Part shown: positions 9,571-18,024 of the stretch, piece after piece
Numbering within the stretch: position 1 is the first letter of the stretch
How the letters are laid out: each line of letters starts with the position of its first letter
Assembly (NCBI RefSeq): GCF_019793435.1
Contig: NZ_JAILYH010000003.1
Coordinates: 1 to 64,000, forward strand
DNA from: Rhizobium redzepovicii
GTDB lineage: Bacteria > Pseudomonadota > Alphaproteobacteria > Rhizobiales > Rhizobiaceae
Direction: 5' to 3'
DNA: 64,000 nucleotides
Made by a program: the position numbers and the translations under genes
The notes under the pieces: generated by a model
Told to the model about the DNA's origin: nothing
What the model saw: the letters and a program-made list of their open reading frames with translations, nothing else
Databases searched by the model: none

Positions 9571-10830
9571 ATGGCGTCGGCTTTCCTTTCGATCGTCCAG
9601 CAAATCATCCGCAAGGGTTCGTTGAAACTTACCCTTGCCAATGGCGACACTTATTTGATCGGCGACGGTAGCGGAGACATGGTTGCCGCCCGCCTCGCCG
9701 ATCAGGAGGCCGAGGACGCCATCCGGCGCGACCCGACGATGAAGCTCGGCGAGATGTATATGCAGGGCCGGTTCATTCTCGAAGAGGGCAATATCTACGA
9801 TTTCCTGTCGATGGTGAAACAGAACACCACCAACGAGATCTTCGATTTCAAGATGGCAGCACTGCTTCTGGGCCGAATTGCCTGGCAGCAGCTGAAGAGC
9901 CGCGTGCCGGTCAATCGCAACAAGCACAATGTCGCCCATCATTACGACCTGTCAGCCAAGCTCTTCGATCTCTTCCTAGATGAGGACTGGCAATATTCCT
10001 GCGCCTATTTCGAACCCCCGGGCATCGGGCTCGACGAGGCGCAGCTCGCCAAGAAACGCCATATTGCCGCCAAGCTCCTGCTCGAGCCGAACCAACGCAT
10101 CTTGGAGATCGGTTCCGGCTGGGGCGGCATGGGCATGTACCTGACGGAGGCGACCGAAGGCGCCGAATTCACCGGCATTACGCTCAGCGAAGAGCAGCTC
10201 AAGGTTTCCCGTAGTCGCGCTGAAAAGCGTGGCCTTGCCGAGCGCGTGCGGTTCGAGCTGCAGGATTACCGCACCCTGACGGGCAGAAAATTCGACCGCA
10301 TCGTCTCGGTCGGCATGTTCGAGCATGTCGGGATCGGCAATTACCCCAATTTCTTCCGCAAGGTGTCGGATCTGCTCGACGACAACGGCGTCATGGTGCT
10401 GCATTCGATCGGCCGCCCGAAGCCGAGTTTCGGCACCAATGCCTTCATCGAGAAGTATATTTTCCCCGGCGGTTATATCCCTTCGGTCGGCGAAGTCTTG
10501 CCGCCGCTCGAAAAGGCCGGGCTCCTGGTCAGGGATGTCGAAATCCTGCCTTTGCATTATGCCTATACGCTGCGTCACTGGCGCGAGCGCTTCGTGGCCC
10601 GCAAGGCCGAAGCGGTGGCGCTTTACGACGAGCAGTTCTTCCGCATGTGGGAATTCTACCTGGCCGGCTCGGAAATGGGTTTTCGCTGGGACGAGCTCTT
10701 CATCCTGCAGATCCAGATCGCCAAGAACCAGTTCACCGTTCCCGACAACCGCAATTACATCGCCCGCAACGAAGCCAAGCTGAAGGAATTCGAGGCGAGG
10801 CGCCCGCCGTTGGAAAAGGTGACCTTCTGA
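9571..10830 (+). CDS. cfa: Cyclopropane-fatty-acyl-phospholipid synthase
   Basis: This 419-residue enzyme transfers a methylene group from S-adenosylmethionine to the double bond of unsaturated acyl chains in membrane phospholipids, giving cyclopropane fatty acids linked to acid and stationary-phase tolerance. It has the CFA hallmark NKHNVAHHYDLSAKLFDLFLDEDWQYSCAYF (in pieces, about residues 128-160), the SAM motif ILEIGSGWGGMGMYL (about 178-192) and the C-terminal FRMWEFYLAGSEMGFR segment. The start ATG follows GCGAGGCG. Rhizobia carry more than one cfa-type gene, so the paralogue number cannot be fixed from this window. The phosphatase gene follows 26 bases later and may be co-transcribed. 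Confidence 0.95.
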   Translation: MASAFLSIVQQIIRKGSLKLTLANGDTYLIGDGSGDMVAARLADQEAEDAIRRDPTMKLGEMYMQGRFILEEGNIYDFLSMVKQNTTNEIFDFKMAALLLGRIAWQQLKSRVPVNRNKHNVAHHYDLSAKLFDLFLDEDWQYSCAYFEPPGIGLDEAQLAKKRHIAAKLLLEPNQRILEIGSGWGGMGMYLTEATEGAEFTGITLSEEQLKVSRSRAEKRGLAERVRFELQDYRTLTGRKFDRIVSVGMFEHVGIGNYPNFFRKVSDLLDDNGVMVLHSIGRPKPSFGTNAFIEKYIFPGGYIPSVGEVLPPLEKAGLLVRDVEILPLHYAYTLRHWRERFVARKAEAVALYDEQFFRMWEFYLAGSEMGFRWDELFILQIQIAKNQFTVPDNRNYIARNEAKLKEFEARRPPLEKVTF

Positions 10831-10856
10831 GCGGCAGCCGGACGCGATGAAAGGAC

Positions 10857-11444
10857 ATGCCGATGAGCAGTGCGTTTCCCGAGATCTACCTGGTTCGGCA
10901 CGGAGAAACCGAATGGAGCCTGTCCGGGCGCCATACCGGCCGCAGCGATATCCCGCTGACGGCGAATGGTGAGGCCGCCGCCCGCAAGCTTGCCGAGCGA
11001 CTCGCCGGCCACGCCTTCTCCGCCGTCTGGTCGAGCCCGTCGGCGCGTGCCCGTAAAACCTGCGCGCTCGCCGGCTTCGGATCGGGCGCGGTGATCCGCG
11101 ACGATCTCGCCGAATGGGACTATGGCGCTTATGAAGGCGTCACCACGAAGGCAATCCTGGCGGAGCGCCCCGGCTGGCAGCTCTTTCGCGACGGTTGCCC
11201 GAATGGCGAAACGGCGGCCGACGCCGGCGCTCGCGCAGATAGCATCATCCACGCGCTTCGCGAGGCGGCGGACAGCATCTTGATCTTTTCCAGCTCGCAT
11301 TTCCTGCGCGTGCTCGCCGCCCGCTGGCTCGGCCTGCCGCCGGAAGGCGGCGCGCATTTCGTGCTGGATACGGCCAGCATCAGCGTGCTCGGTTACGAAC
11401 ACGATCTGACGGAACCGGTCATTCGCCGGTGGAATCAGAGATAG
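10857..11444 (+). CDS. Histidine phosphatase family protein
   Basis: This 195-residue protein belongs to the phosphoglycerate-mutase-like histidine phosphatases. The catalytic LVRHGETEW motif is at about residues 12-20 (phosphohistidine H15), with the conserved arginine and acid patch in SSPSARARKTC and EWDYGAYEG, and the second histidine in SSSHFLRVLAARWL near residue 150. The substrate is not evident; family members act on sugar phosphates, nucleotides or phosphohistidine proteins. Two in-frame ATGs (10857 and 10863) follow an AAAGGA site; I chose the first. It lies 26 bases downstream of cfa on the same strand. Confidence 0.88.
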   Translation: MPMSSAFPEIYLVRHGETEWSLSGRHTGRSDIPLTANGEAAARKLAERLAGHAFSAVWSSPSARARKTCALAGFGSGAVIRDDLAEWDYGAYEGVTTKAILAERPGWQLFRDGCPNGETAADAGARADSIIHALREAADSILIFSSSHFLRVLAARWLGLPPEGGAHFVLDTASISVLGYEHDLTEPVIRRWNQR

Positions 11445-11506
11445 GATGCCATCAGCCGTGTGGGGCCGACGACATGACTTTCATTAGCGCCCTTTGTCCC
11501 CCGTGG

Positions 11507-11536
11507 TTAACATTGGGGTAACGACCCCACTATAAA
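11507..11536 (+). promoter_or_regulatory. Probable housekeeping-type promoter of the MipA/OmpV gene
   Basis: TTAACA and TATAAA hexamers are separated by 18 bases, 55 bases upstream of the start codon. Confidence 0.45.
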
Positions 11537-11590
11537 TGTAACCGTCGCCGCTCTCCGCGGCTTTGTTTTTGCGTTTTCTGGAGTGCGGAC

Positions 11591-12403
11591 GTGTCTCATC
11601 GATCAGTCGTATCGATCTCTTTGGCTATTGCCTTTTTATCTTTCGGTTCAGCGGCGGCGCAGGAAAGCGGCCAGCATTTCTGGTCGGGCGACTGGTATCT
11701 GAACGTCGGCGTCGCCGGCTTCTCGGCGCCAAAATTCGAGGGCTCGTCGCACAATGAATTCAAGTTCAGCCCACTGATCTCGGTCGGCCGCCAAGGCGCC
11801 GGCCCGCGTTTTTCATCGCGCAACGACAATCCCTCCTTCGCCCTGATCGACAAGGGCGCCTTCCGCGCCGGCATCGTCGGCAAGTTCGTGCCATCGCGCG
11901 ACGAGGGCGACGGCCATGAGCTGAAGGGCTTGAGGAAGGTCAAATGGGGGGCTGAGGCCGGCGGTTTCCTAGAAGTCTACCCCACCGATTTCCTGCGCGC
12001 CCGCGCCGAAGTCCGCCAGGGCATCCGCTCGCATGACGGCGTTGTCGCCGATCTGGCGATCGATGCCTTCACCGATATCGCGCCCGACCTGCAGCTGTCA
12101 GGTGGCCCGCGCGCGACATTTGCGACAAGGGGCTATTACGACGCCTATTATGGCGTCAGCGCCAAGCACGCCGCCGAAAGCGGCCTTGATCCTTACAAGC
12201 CGACGGCGGGCATGCAGTCTTACGGCGCCGGCGCAGCACTGACGTGGAAGGCGACCGAAAATCTCTCGGCAAGCTCCTTCCTCGAATATAAGCGGCTGGC
12301 CGGTCCCGCCGCCGACAGCAGCCTGGTGCGCGACCGCGGCTCCAAGAACCAGGTCCTGATCGGCGTCTCGGCGACCTACAAGTTCAATTTCTCCCTGCAG
12401 TGA
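11591..12403 (+). CDS. MipA/OmpV family outer-membrane protein
   Basis: This 270-residue precursor has a cleavable signal peptide (cleavage probably after SFGSAAAQ) and the beta-barrel pattern of MipA/OmpV proteins. Supporting segments are the early WSGDWYLNVGVAGFSAPKFEG, alternating hydrophobic strands throughout, and the C-terminal strand VLIGVSATYKFNFSLQ ending in an aromatic-hydrophobic pattern suited to BAM insertion. Members scaffold murein enzymes (MipA) or act as small porins; which applies here is unknown. The start is a GTG with CTGGAG seven bases upstream. It is a single-gene unit ended by the palindromic repeats at 12404. Confidence 0.88.
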   Translation: MSHRSVVSISLAIAFLSFGSAAAQESGQHFWSGDWYLNVGVAGFSAPKFEGSSHNEFKFSPLISVGRQGAGPRFSSRNDNPSFALIDKGAFRAGIVGKFVPSRDEGDGHELKGLRKVKWGAEAGGFLEVYPTDFLRARAEVRQGIRSHDGVVADLAIDAFTDIAPDLQLSGGPRATFATRGYYDAYYGVSAKHAAESGLDPYKPTAGMQSYGAGAALTWKATENLSASSFLEYKRLAGPAADSSLVRDRGSKNQVLIGVSATYKFNFSLQ

Positions 12404-12516
12404 TCCAATGCATGTCGCCCGGAAGTGTGCAGCGGTTCCGGGATAACGACATGCATTAAACATCCAATGCATGTCGCCCAGAAGTGTGCAGCGGGTCCGG
12501 GATAACGACACGCATA
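12404..12516. repeat. Tandem pair of palindromic repeats
   Basis: Two near-identical units of about 54 bases start 59 bases apart. Each begins ATCCAATGCATGTCGCCC, contains AGTGTGCAGCGG, and ends GGGATAACGACATGCAT or a close variant. The ends are complementary (ATGCATGTCG / CGACATGCAT), so each unit folds into a long hairpin. The type is common between rhizobial genes. Here it starts immediately after the mipA-like stop codon and may end its transcript. Confidence 0.8.
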
Positions 12517-12568
12517 AGACAAGAGATCGCTTCTTGACCGGATCGCCGGCCGGTCGCTAGATGGCGGC

Positions 12569-13528
12569 ATGCAAGATACCGGCGACTTCCACGATCGCGT
12601 TTCCGACGCACCTTCCGATAACTGGGTCTACCGGATCCTGCCGCCATGGCTCTGGCCCTATGCACAGCTGGCGCGATGGGATCGCCCGATCGGCTGGCAG
12701 CTGCTGATGTGGCCGTGCTTCTGGTCGGCAACCCTTGCCGCCAATGCGGCGATCGGCGAGGGGCTCTATTCCGGCAGCCTGCTGGTGTCCCACCTTTTGC
12801 TCTATTTCATCGGCGCCGTGGCCATGCGTGGCGCCGGCTGCACCTATAACGATCTTGTCGACCACCAGATCGACATGGAGGTGGCCCGCACGCGCTCGCG
12901 TCCGCTTCCCTCCGGCCGGGTGACGCGCGCCCACGCGAAGATCTTCATTGGCCTGCAGGCCCTCGTCGGGCTTTTCGTGCTCTTGCAGTTCAACTGGTTC
13001 ACCGTCTTCCTCGGCGTGCTCTCGCTCGGCATCGTGGCGCTTTATCCCTACGCCAAACGCTTCACCGACTGGCCGCAATTCTACCTGGGGCTTGCCTTCT
13101 CCTGGGGCGCGCTGATGGGCTGGGCCGGCATTTTGGGCGGCCTCTCCTTTGCCGCTGTCCTGCTTTATGCCGCCTCGGTGGCCTGGACGATCGGTTACGA
13201 CACGATTTACGCCCATCAGGACAAGGAGGACGACGAGCTGATCGGCGTCCGTTCCACCGCGCGCCTGTTCGGCGACAGGACGCGGGTATGGCTGATCGGC
13301 CTCTATGGGCTGACGCTGGTATTGATGTTTGCCGCTTTCGCGCTTGCCGGCGCCAATCTGATCGCTTTCCTGGCCCTGTTCGGGGCCGCCGGCATGTTCG
13401 CCTGGCAGATCGTCCGGCTCGATATCAATGATGCCGCCCAATGCCTGGCGCTCTTCAAGTCGAACAATCGCGTCGGCCTGATCATCTTCTTCGGCCTCTT
13501 CGTCTCGCTGCTCTTCGCCATTCCCTGA
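12569..13528 (+). CDS. ubiA: 4-hydroxybenzoate octaprenyltransferase
   Basis: This integral membrane prenyltransferase attaches the polyprenyl chain to 4-hydroxybenzoate in ubiquinone synthesis. The 319-residue protein has about eight membrane segments and both Asp-rich diphosphate/Mg sites: NDLVDHQID (residues 94-102) and DTIYAHQDKEDD (about 211-222). The early RWDRPIGWQLLMWPC also matches UbiA. It is a little longer than Escherichia coli UbiA because of an extra 25-residue N-terminus. A bidirectional terminator separates it from the convergent DUF6101-like gene. Confidence 0.96.
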   Translation: MQDTGDFHDRVSDAPSDNWVYRILPPWLWPYAQLARWDRPIGWQLLMWPCFWSATLAANAAIGEGLYSGSLLVSHLLLYFIGAVAMRGAGCTYNDLVDHQIDMEVARTRSRPLPSGRVTRAHAKIFIGLQALVGLFVLLQFNWFTVFLGVLSLGIVALYPYAKRFTDWPQFYLGLAFSWGALMGWAGILGGLSFAAVLLYAASVAWTIGYDTIYAHQDKEDDELIGVRSTARLFGDRTRVWLIGLYGLTLVLMFAAFALAGANLIAFLALFGAAGMFAWQIVRLDINDAAQCLALFKSNNRVGLIIFFGLFVSLLFAIP

Positions 13529-13550
13529 ATGGGGCGATGCGTGAAAAGAC

Positions 13551-13574
13551 AAACCCGGCGCGGGCGCCGGGTTT
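13551..13574. terminator. Bidirectional terminator between ubiA and the DUF6101-like gene
   Basis: An 11-base perfect stem, AAACCCGGCGC-GG-GCGCCGGGTTT, has A and T ends that serve both converging genes. Confidence 0.8.
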
Positions 13575-13608
13575 CAAATGCGTGCGAAACGAAGTGTCGC
13601 GAAATCGC

Positions 13609-14175
13609 TCAGTTGCGGGCGATGATTTCCTTGCCTTCGATCTTCATGGCGACGCCGAGCCGGCCGGTGGTGCGGCGCACGAGGAAGCGCGGGCGGCGGT
13701 TGGCGAAGTAGGAATGGCGGCGGCGCGGTTTGAGATCGCTGGTGCGCAAGCCGCCGATATGGTCTTCGAGCGGCCGGGCGACGCCGTCGGCCTCGACCAT
13801 CAGCATCGGAATGCGGAATGCTTCCGACCAGCCGCGCCAGTCGGCGGCGATATCGCTGAGATCATGGGCGACGAGCAGCGGAATGCACAGTTCCGGATCG
13901 GCATGATGGAGTTCGAGGGTGACGGTAACCTCGCCGTCGCCATGGTCGATGGCGCGGGCGGCGACACCTTGGAAGACGCGCTTCGGCAGCGCAATCGAGA
14001 GCGGCAGGCCGCTGGAGGGGAGGACCTTGCGCAGGACCGCGCCGCGTTCGTCTATGGTAATATTCACGTCATCCGAACAATCATGGATGGCGTAGCTGAC
14101 CTGCTGCGGAAAGCGGGACGGATCGAGGCGTAACGTCGTACCAGCCCAGGCGGGCTTCATTACGGGATTGTTCAT
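13609..14175 (-). CDS. DUF6101-like conserved rhizobial protein
   Basis: This 188-residue protein has no signal peptide or membrane segment, many arginines toward the C-terminus (LKPRRRHSYFANRRPRFLVRR) and a central acidic/hydrophobic stretch. The length and sequence style recall the alphaproteobacterial DUF6101 family, an assignment from memory. No catalytic motif is evident. The start ATG at 14175 has another ATG four codons later. It has its own spacer upstream (14176-14472, shared with the divergent DUF1217 gene). The function is unknown. Confidence 0.75.
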   Translation of the reverse strand: MNNPVMKPAWAGTTLRLDPSRFPQQVSYAIHDCSDDVNITIDERGAVLRKVLPSSGLPLSIALPKRVFQGVAARAIDHGDGEVTVTLELHHADPELCIPLLVAHDLSDIAADWRGWSEAFRIPMLMVEADGVARPLEDHIGGLRTSDLKPRRRHSYFANRRPRFLVRRTTGRLGVAMKIEGKEIIARN

Positions 14176-14472
14176 GTCATTCTACCCTTGTCTTACCTGA
14201 GAGCCGATTTCCGGTCTTCTCCTTGGGACTTTTCGTCCTCTATGGCCGACAATAGGGGCCTGCCGTTCCGTACAGCTTAAAAATTGCGGTTAAGAAAACT
14301 TTGCGTCCTCTGATGGTTATCAAAACCGAATCCGGCAGGGTTTCCGGAAGGTGAACGCCATGCTGTGCTGAAGTGATGCATCCTGAGGTAAGGCTCAGGT
14401 AAGTTTTTCGTGGCAAAATATGCTTACCAGCAGTTCGTTCTTTTAGAGATTTTGCCGAAAAGGGCGCATTTG

Positions 14473-17400
14473 ATGATTACGGCCTCCCTCGCTTACACGA
14501 TCCTGTCGAAGGATATGACGTCGAGCCTGAACAAGGTCGCGTCGCAGGCGACGGTCAAGAAGGACGCCGAATACTACGCCGATCATATCAACAAGGTCAC
14601 CTCGGTCGACGACTTCCTCGGCGATTACAAGCTCTACAGCTATGCGATGAAAGCCTATGGTCTTGAGGATATGACCTATGCCAAGGCCTTCATGAAGAAG
14701 GTGCTGGAAAGCGATCTCACCGACCCCAACAGCTACGCCAACAAGCTCTCTGATACGCGCTATCGCGAATTCGCTTCCGCCTTCAATTTTAATGCGCCCG
14801 AGAAGGACGTGCAGACGGACGCGCAGGAGGACGATCTGATCGGCCTCTACAAGCAGTCCTTCATCGATGCCGACAAGGCGACGTCCGCAGAGAGCACTTA
14901 TTACGGCAATAATATCGACAGCGTGACGACCGTCGACGATCTGGTCAACAACACGAGGCTTCGCACCTACGTGCTGAAGACGTTCAACATCGATCCCACC
15001 TATGCGTCGAAGGATTTTCTGCGCCAGGTGCTGACGAGCGATCTGAGCGACCCCACGAGCGTCGTCAACACGCAGGGCGGCGACAAGTACAAGGCGCTTG
15101 CCGCCCAGTTCAGCTTCAACGCCGACGGCACGGTTACCGGCACGGCCCAGACCGCGGCGCAGAAGGCTTCGGTCATCGAAACCTACACGCTGAATTCCCA
15201 GTCGGTCATCATCGACAATTCGGTCGGTTCCGACGTCGTCTACGTCAACAAGACGGCGGCCGACTATAACCAGGCCTATTATACCGCCAAGATCGGCACG
15301 ATCACCAATGTCGACGACCTGGTCGCAGACAAACGTCTGACCTCCTACATCAAGACCGCCTACAGCATGGGCGCCGATTTCACCGCGGCAGCACTGCGCA
15401 CGGTCCTGACTGACCCCGGCTATGCCCAGCTGATGGGCTTTACCAATGTCTACAACGCCTTCAACTTCAAGGCTGACGGCTCCACCTCGAGCACGGCGCG
15501 CGTCCGGACGCTCGATCAGGCAAACAAGCTGTCGTCGGCGGCGTCGCAGACTGCCAACTACTACAAGGTGACCTCTCAATCGAGCGGCATCACCAATGTC
15601 GACGCCCTGCTCGCCGACGGAAACATGGCGCGCTACATCAAGGATGCCTATGGTCTCGGCACGGATTTCAGCAATGCCGATCTGAAGAACATCCTGACCG
15701 ACTCCGCCTATGCCGCCGCGCAAGGCCATGCCGATCTCAACGCCGATTTCAACTTCCAGCCGGATGGCTCGATCAACGGGTCGGTGATCCAGACGGACAC
15801 GCAGCGCAAGTCGACCACCGACAAATCGGCGGCGAACGCGGCCCACTTCAACGCCATGATCGACAGTGTCACCAGTGTCGACGACATCATGTCCGATCCC
15901 GTTGCGGTCAGCTATCTCAGAACCAGCATGCAGGTCGCCGACAGCGTCTCCGATGCGACGCTGAGGACCTTCCTCGTCGATCCCGCCGCTGCCAGCGCCC
16001 AGGGCTATAGCGACGTCCACGATCTCTTCAATTTCAAGACGGACGGTTCGATCGCCACCCTCTACGCCTCGCAGACGGCCGCGCAAAGTGCCAGCACCGC
16101 CAGCAAGGCCGACAATGCTGCCGTTTATTACCAGGCGACCATCGCAGGCATCGCCAATGTCGATCAGCTGCTGGCGGACCAGAAGCTGAACAATTTCGTG
16201 CGCAACGCCTTCGGCATCCCATCCACCGTTACCGACGTCGCTCTTCGCAGCATCCTGACCGATCAGAGCGGCACCGGCACCTATGCCGACGTCGCCGCCG
16301 CCTTCAATTTCAAGGCCGACGGCTCTCTCAAGGACGGACTGGCGGCGCAGACGGACACCCAGATCCGCAACACGAAATTTGCCGCCGGAGCGCGCACCGA
16401 CGACTATTCCGCCCGGATGGCGACGATCGCCAATGTCGACGATCTCATCGCCGATCCCGCCATCACCAATTTCCTGAAGAGCACCTATAATCTGCCGTTG
16501 AATATCTCGGACGCCGACCTGAAGAGCTACCTGACCGATGCGACGGCTGCCTCAGCCGCCGGTTATGCCGATCTCAACGCCGATTTCAACTTCGCCGCCG
16601 ATGGATCGCTGCCGGTTGTAAGCTCGGTCCAGACGGCCGATCAGGCGCAGACCACCAATGACAATTATATGGCGCGCTATGACGACGAGCGCGAAGAGGC
16701 GATCGACGAGGTTGCTTCCAACTACTCGAGCATGATGGCCGACAGTACGAGCCTGCTCGATACTGCCGAGATCAAATCCGTCAACGATTTCCTGCGCACC
16801 AATGCCACAGCCGATTTCAAGAAGAGCAACGACAATCTGCCGGATCCCTATCATGTGGCGCTGCAGGCCTTTGGCCTGACCGACCAGGACGTGCCGCGCT
16901 CGATGATGCGCAAGATCCTGACGAGCGACGCCTATGATCCGGACGGCTATATCGCCTCGCTGAAGGACGAACGCATCACCAATCTCGCCCGCGCCTTCAA
17001 TTTCGGCCCGGACGGCAAGGCGGCATCACCCTTCCAGGCGCTGCCCGACGCGACCATGGCCAAATACGCCACCGACTACAAGGCGCATATGACCATGCTG
17101 CTGAAGGCCGGCCCGGTAAAGGACAAGGCATCGAAGGACGCGACTGCCGAAGTCGACTATTTCGCCAAGGGCATGGCCAAGGTGAAGTCGCTCGACGATT
17201 TCCTCGACGACAGCCGCCTGACGGATCTGGTGCTGAAGGCCAACAATCTCGACCCGAAGGATTACGACAAGGCGACGCTGAAGAAGATCTTCACCTCCGA
17301 TCCCGACGACAAGAAGAGCTACCTGAACGCCAAGGCCGATGCGCGCTTCCAGGATATCGTCGCCGCCTTCAACTTCGACAAGGACGGCAATCTCACCCGC

Positions 17401-17808
17401 GCCAAGATGGGCACCATCCAGAACAAGGCGGCCGAGGAGCACACCCAGGAGCTCTACGTCCAGCAGACGATGGAAGCCCAGCAGGGCGAAAGCAACGATG
17501 GCGTGCGCCTGGCGCTCTATTTCAGCCGCAAGGCCCCGAGCATCACCTCGATCTATTCTATCCTCGGCGACAAGGCGCTCTATCAGGTCATCACCACAGC
17601 TTACAGCCTGCCCTCGCAGATGTCGGGCATGGATGTCACCAAACAGGCCGACCTCCTCAACCGCTTCGTCAAGCTCGAGGATCTCCAGGATCCGAAGAAG
17701 GTCGACAAGCTGCTGCGCCGCTTCACCGCCATGTACGACGTCCAGAACGCCACCCAGCAATCGCCGGCGCTGCAGATCCTGACCGGCGGCGGCACGCAGT
17801 CGTCCTAA
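14473..17808 (+). CDS. Giant DUF1217 repeat protein
   Basis: This protein of about 1,111 residues is built from roughly ten copies of a degenerate 70-110-residue unit. Each unit starts with (S/N)VDDLxxDxxLxxY, continues with a helical segment and (L/I)LTD or LTSD, and ends in ANFNFxxDG (AAFNFKADG, ADFNFQPDG and similar). This is the DUF1217 pattern, in which shorter relatives sit in rhizobial flagellar clusters. There is no signal peptide. The upstream GTG at 14410 is possible, but MITASLAYTILSKDM from the ATG at 14473 matches family N-termini. The last unit is diverged (SITSIYSILGDKALY). No flagellar gene adjoins it, so a flagellar role is only an inference. Confidence 0.85.
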   Translation: MITASLAYTILSKDMTSSLNKVASQATVKKDAEYYADHINKVTSVDDFLGDYKLYSYAMKAYGLEDMTYAKAFMKKVLESDLTDPNSYANKLSDTRYREFASAFNFNAPEKDVQTDAQEDDLIGLYKQSFIDADKATSAESTYYGNNIDSVTTVDDLVNNTRLRTYVLKTFNIDPTYASKDFLRQVLTSDLSDPTSVVNTQGGDKYKALAAQFSFNADGTVTGTAQTAAQKASVIETYTLNSQSVIIDNSVGSDVVYVNKTAADYNQAYYTAKIGTITNVDDLVADKRLTSYIKTAYSMGADFTAAALRTVLTDPGYAQLMGFTNVYNAFNFKADGSTSSTARVRTLDQANKLSSAASQTANYYKVTSQSSGITNVDALLADGNMARYIKDAYGLGTDFSNADLKNILTDSAYAAAQGHADLNADFNFQPDGSINGSVIQTDTQRKSTTDKSAANAAHFNAMIDSVTSVDDIMSDPVAVSYLRTSMQVADSVSDATLRTFLVDPAAASAQGYSDVHDLFNFKTDGSIATLYASQTAAQSASTASKADNAAVYYQATIAGIANVDQLLADQKLNNFVRNAFGIPSTVTDVALRSILTDQSGTGTYADVAAAFNFKADGSLKDGLAAQTDTQIRNTKFAAGARTDDYSARMATIANVDDLIADPAITNFLKSTYNLPLNISDADLKSYLTDATAASAAGYADLNADFNFAADGSLPVVSSVQTADQAQTTNDNYMARYDDEREEAIDEVASNYSSMMADSTSLLDTAEIKSVNDFLRTNATADFKKSNDNLPDPYHVALQAFGLTDQDVPRSMMRKILTSDAYDPDGYIASLKDERITNLARAFNFGPDGKAASPFQALPDATMAKYATDYKAHMTMLLKAGPVKDKASKDATAEVDYFAKGMAKVKSLDDFLDDSRLTDLVLKANNLDPKDYDKATLKKIFTSDPDDKKSYLNAKADARFQDIVAAFNFDKDGNLTRAKMGTIQNKAAEEHTQELYVQQTMEAQQGESNDGVRLALYFSRKAPSITSIYSILGDKALYQVITTAYSLPSQMSGMDVTKQADLLNRFVKLEDLQDPKKVDKLLRRFTAMYDVQNATQQSPALQILTGGGTQSS

Positions 17809-17832
17809 TTGCTAGTCAGTTTCAATGATTTG

Positions 17833-18006
17833 CCCCTCACCCTAACCCTCTCCCCGTAAAAACGGGACGAGGGGACGTGCCCCGCGCCACTTTGGTGAGG
17901 AACGGAGGGGTTGCGGCAAGTCCCCTTCGCCCCGCAAGCGGGGTCCGAAGGACGGGTCGAGACCCGTGGCTCGACCCCGGTCGGTGCCGGCAGGCGGATG
18001 AGGGGC
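17833..18006 (-). repeat. RIME-like intergenic repeat, copy 3 (inverted, long variant)
   Basis: The orientation is opposite to copy 1: it begins CCCCTCACCCTAACCCTCTCC and ends GCCGGCAGGCGGATGAGGGG. An extra segment with GAAGGACGGGTCGAGACC is shared with copy 5 only, defining a longer subtype. It lies between the convergent DUF1217 and FAD-dehydrogenase genes. Confidence 0.78.
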
Positions 18007-18024
18007 TCTCCCCGTCCGCCACCC

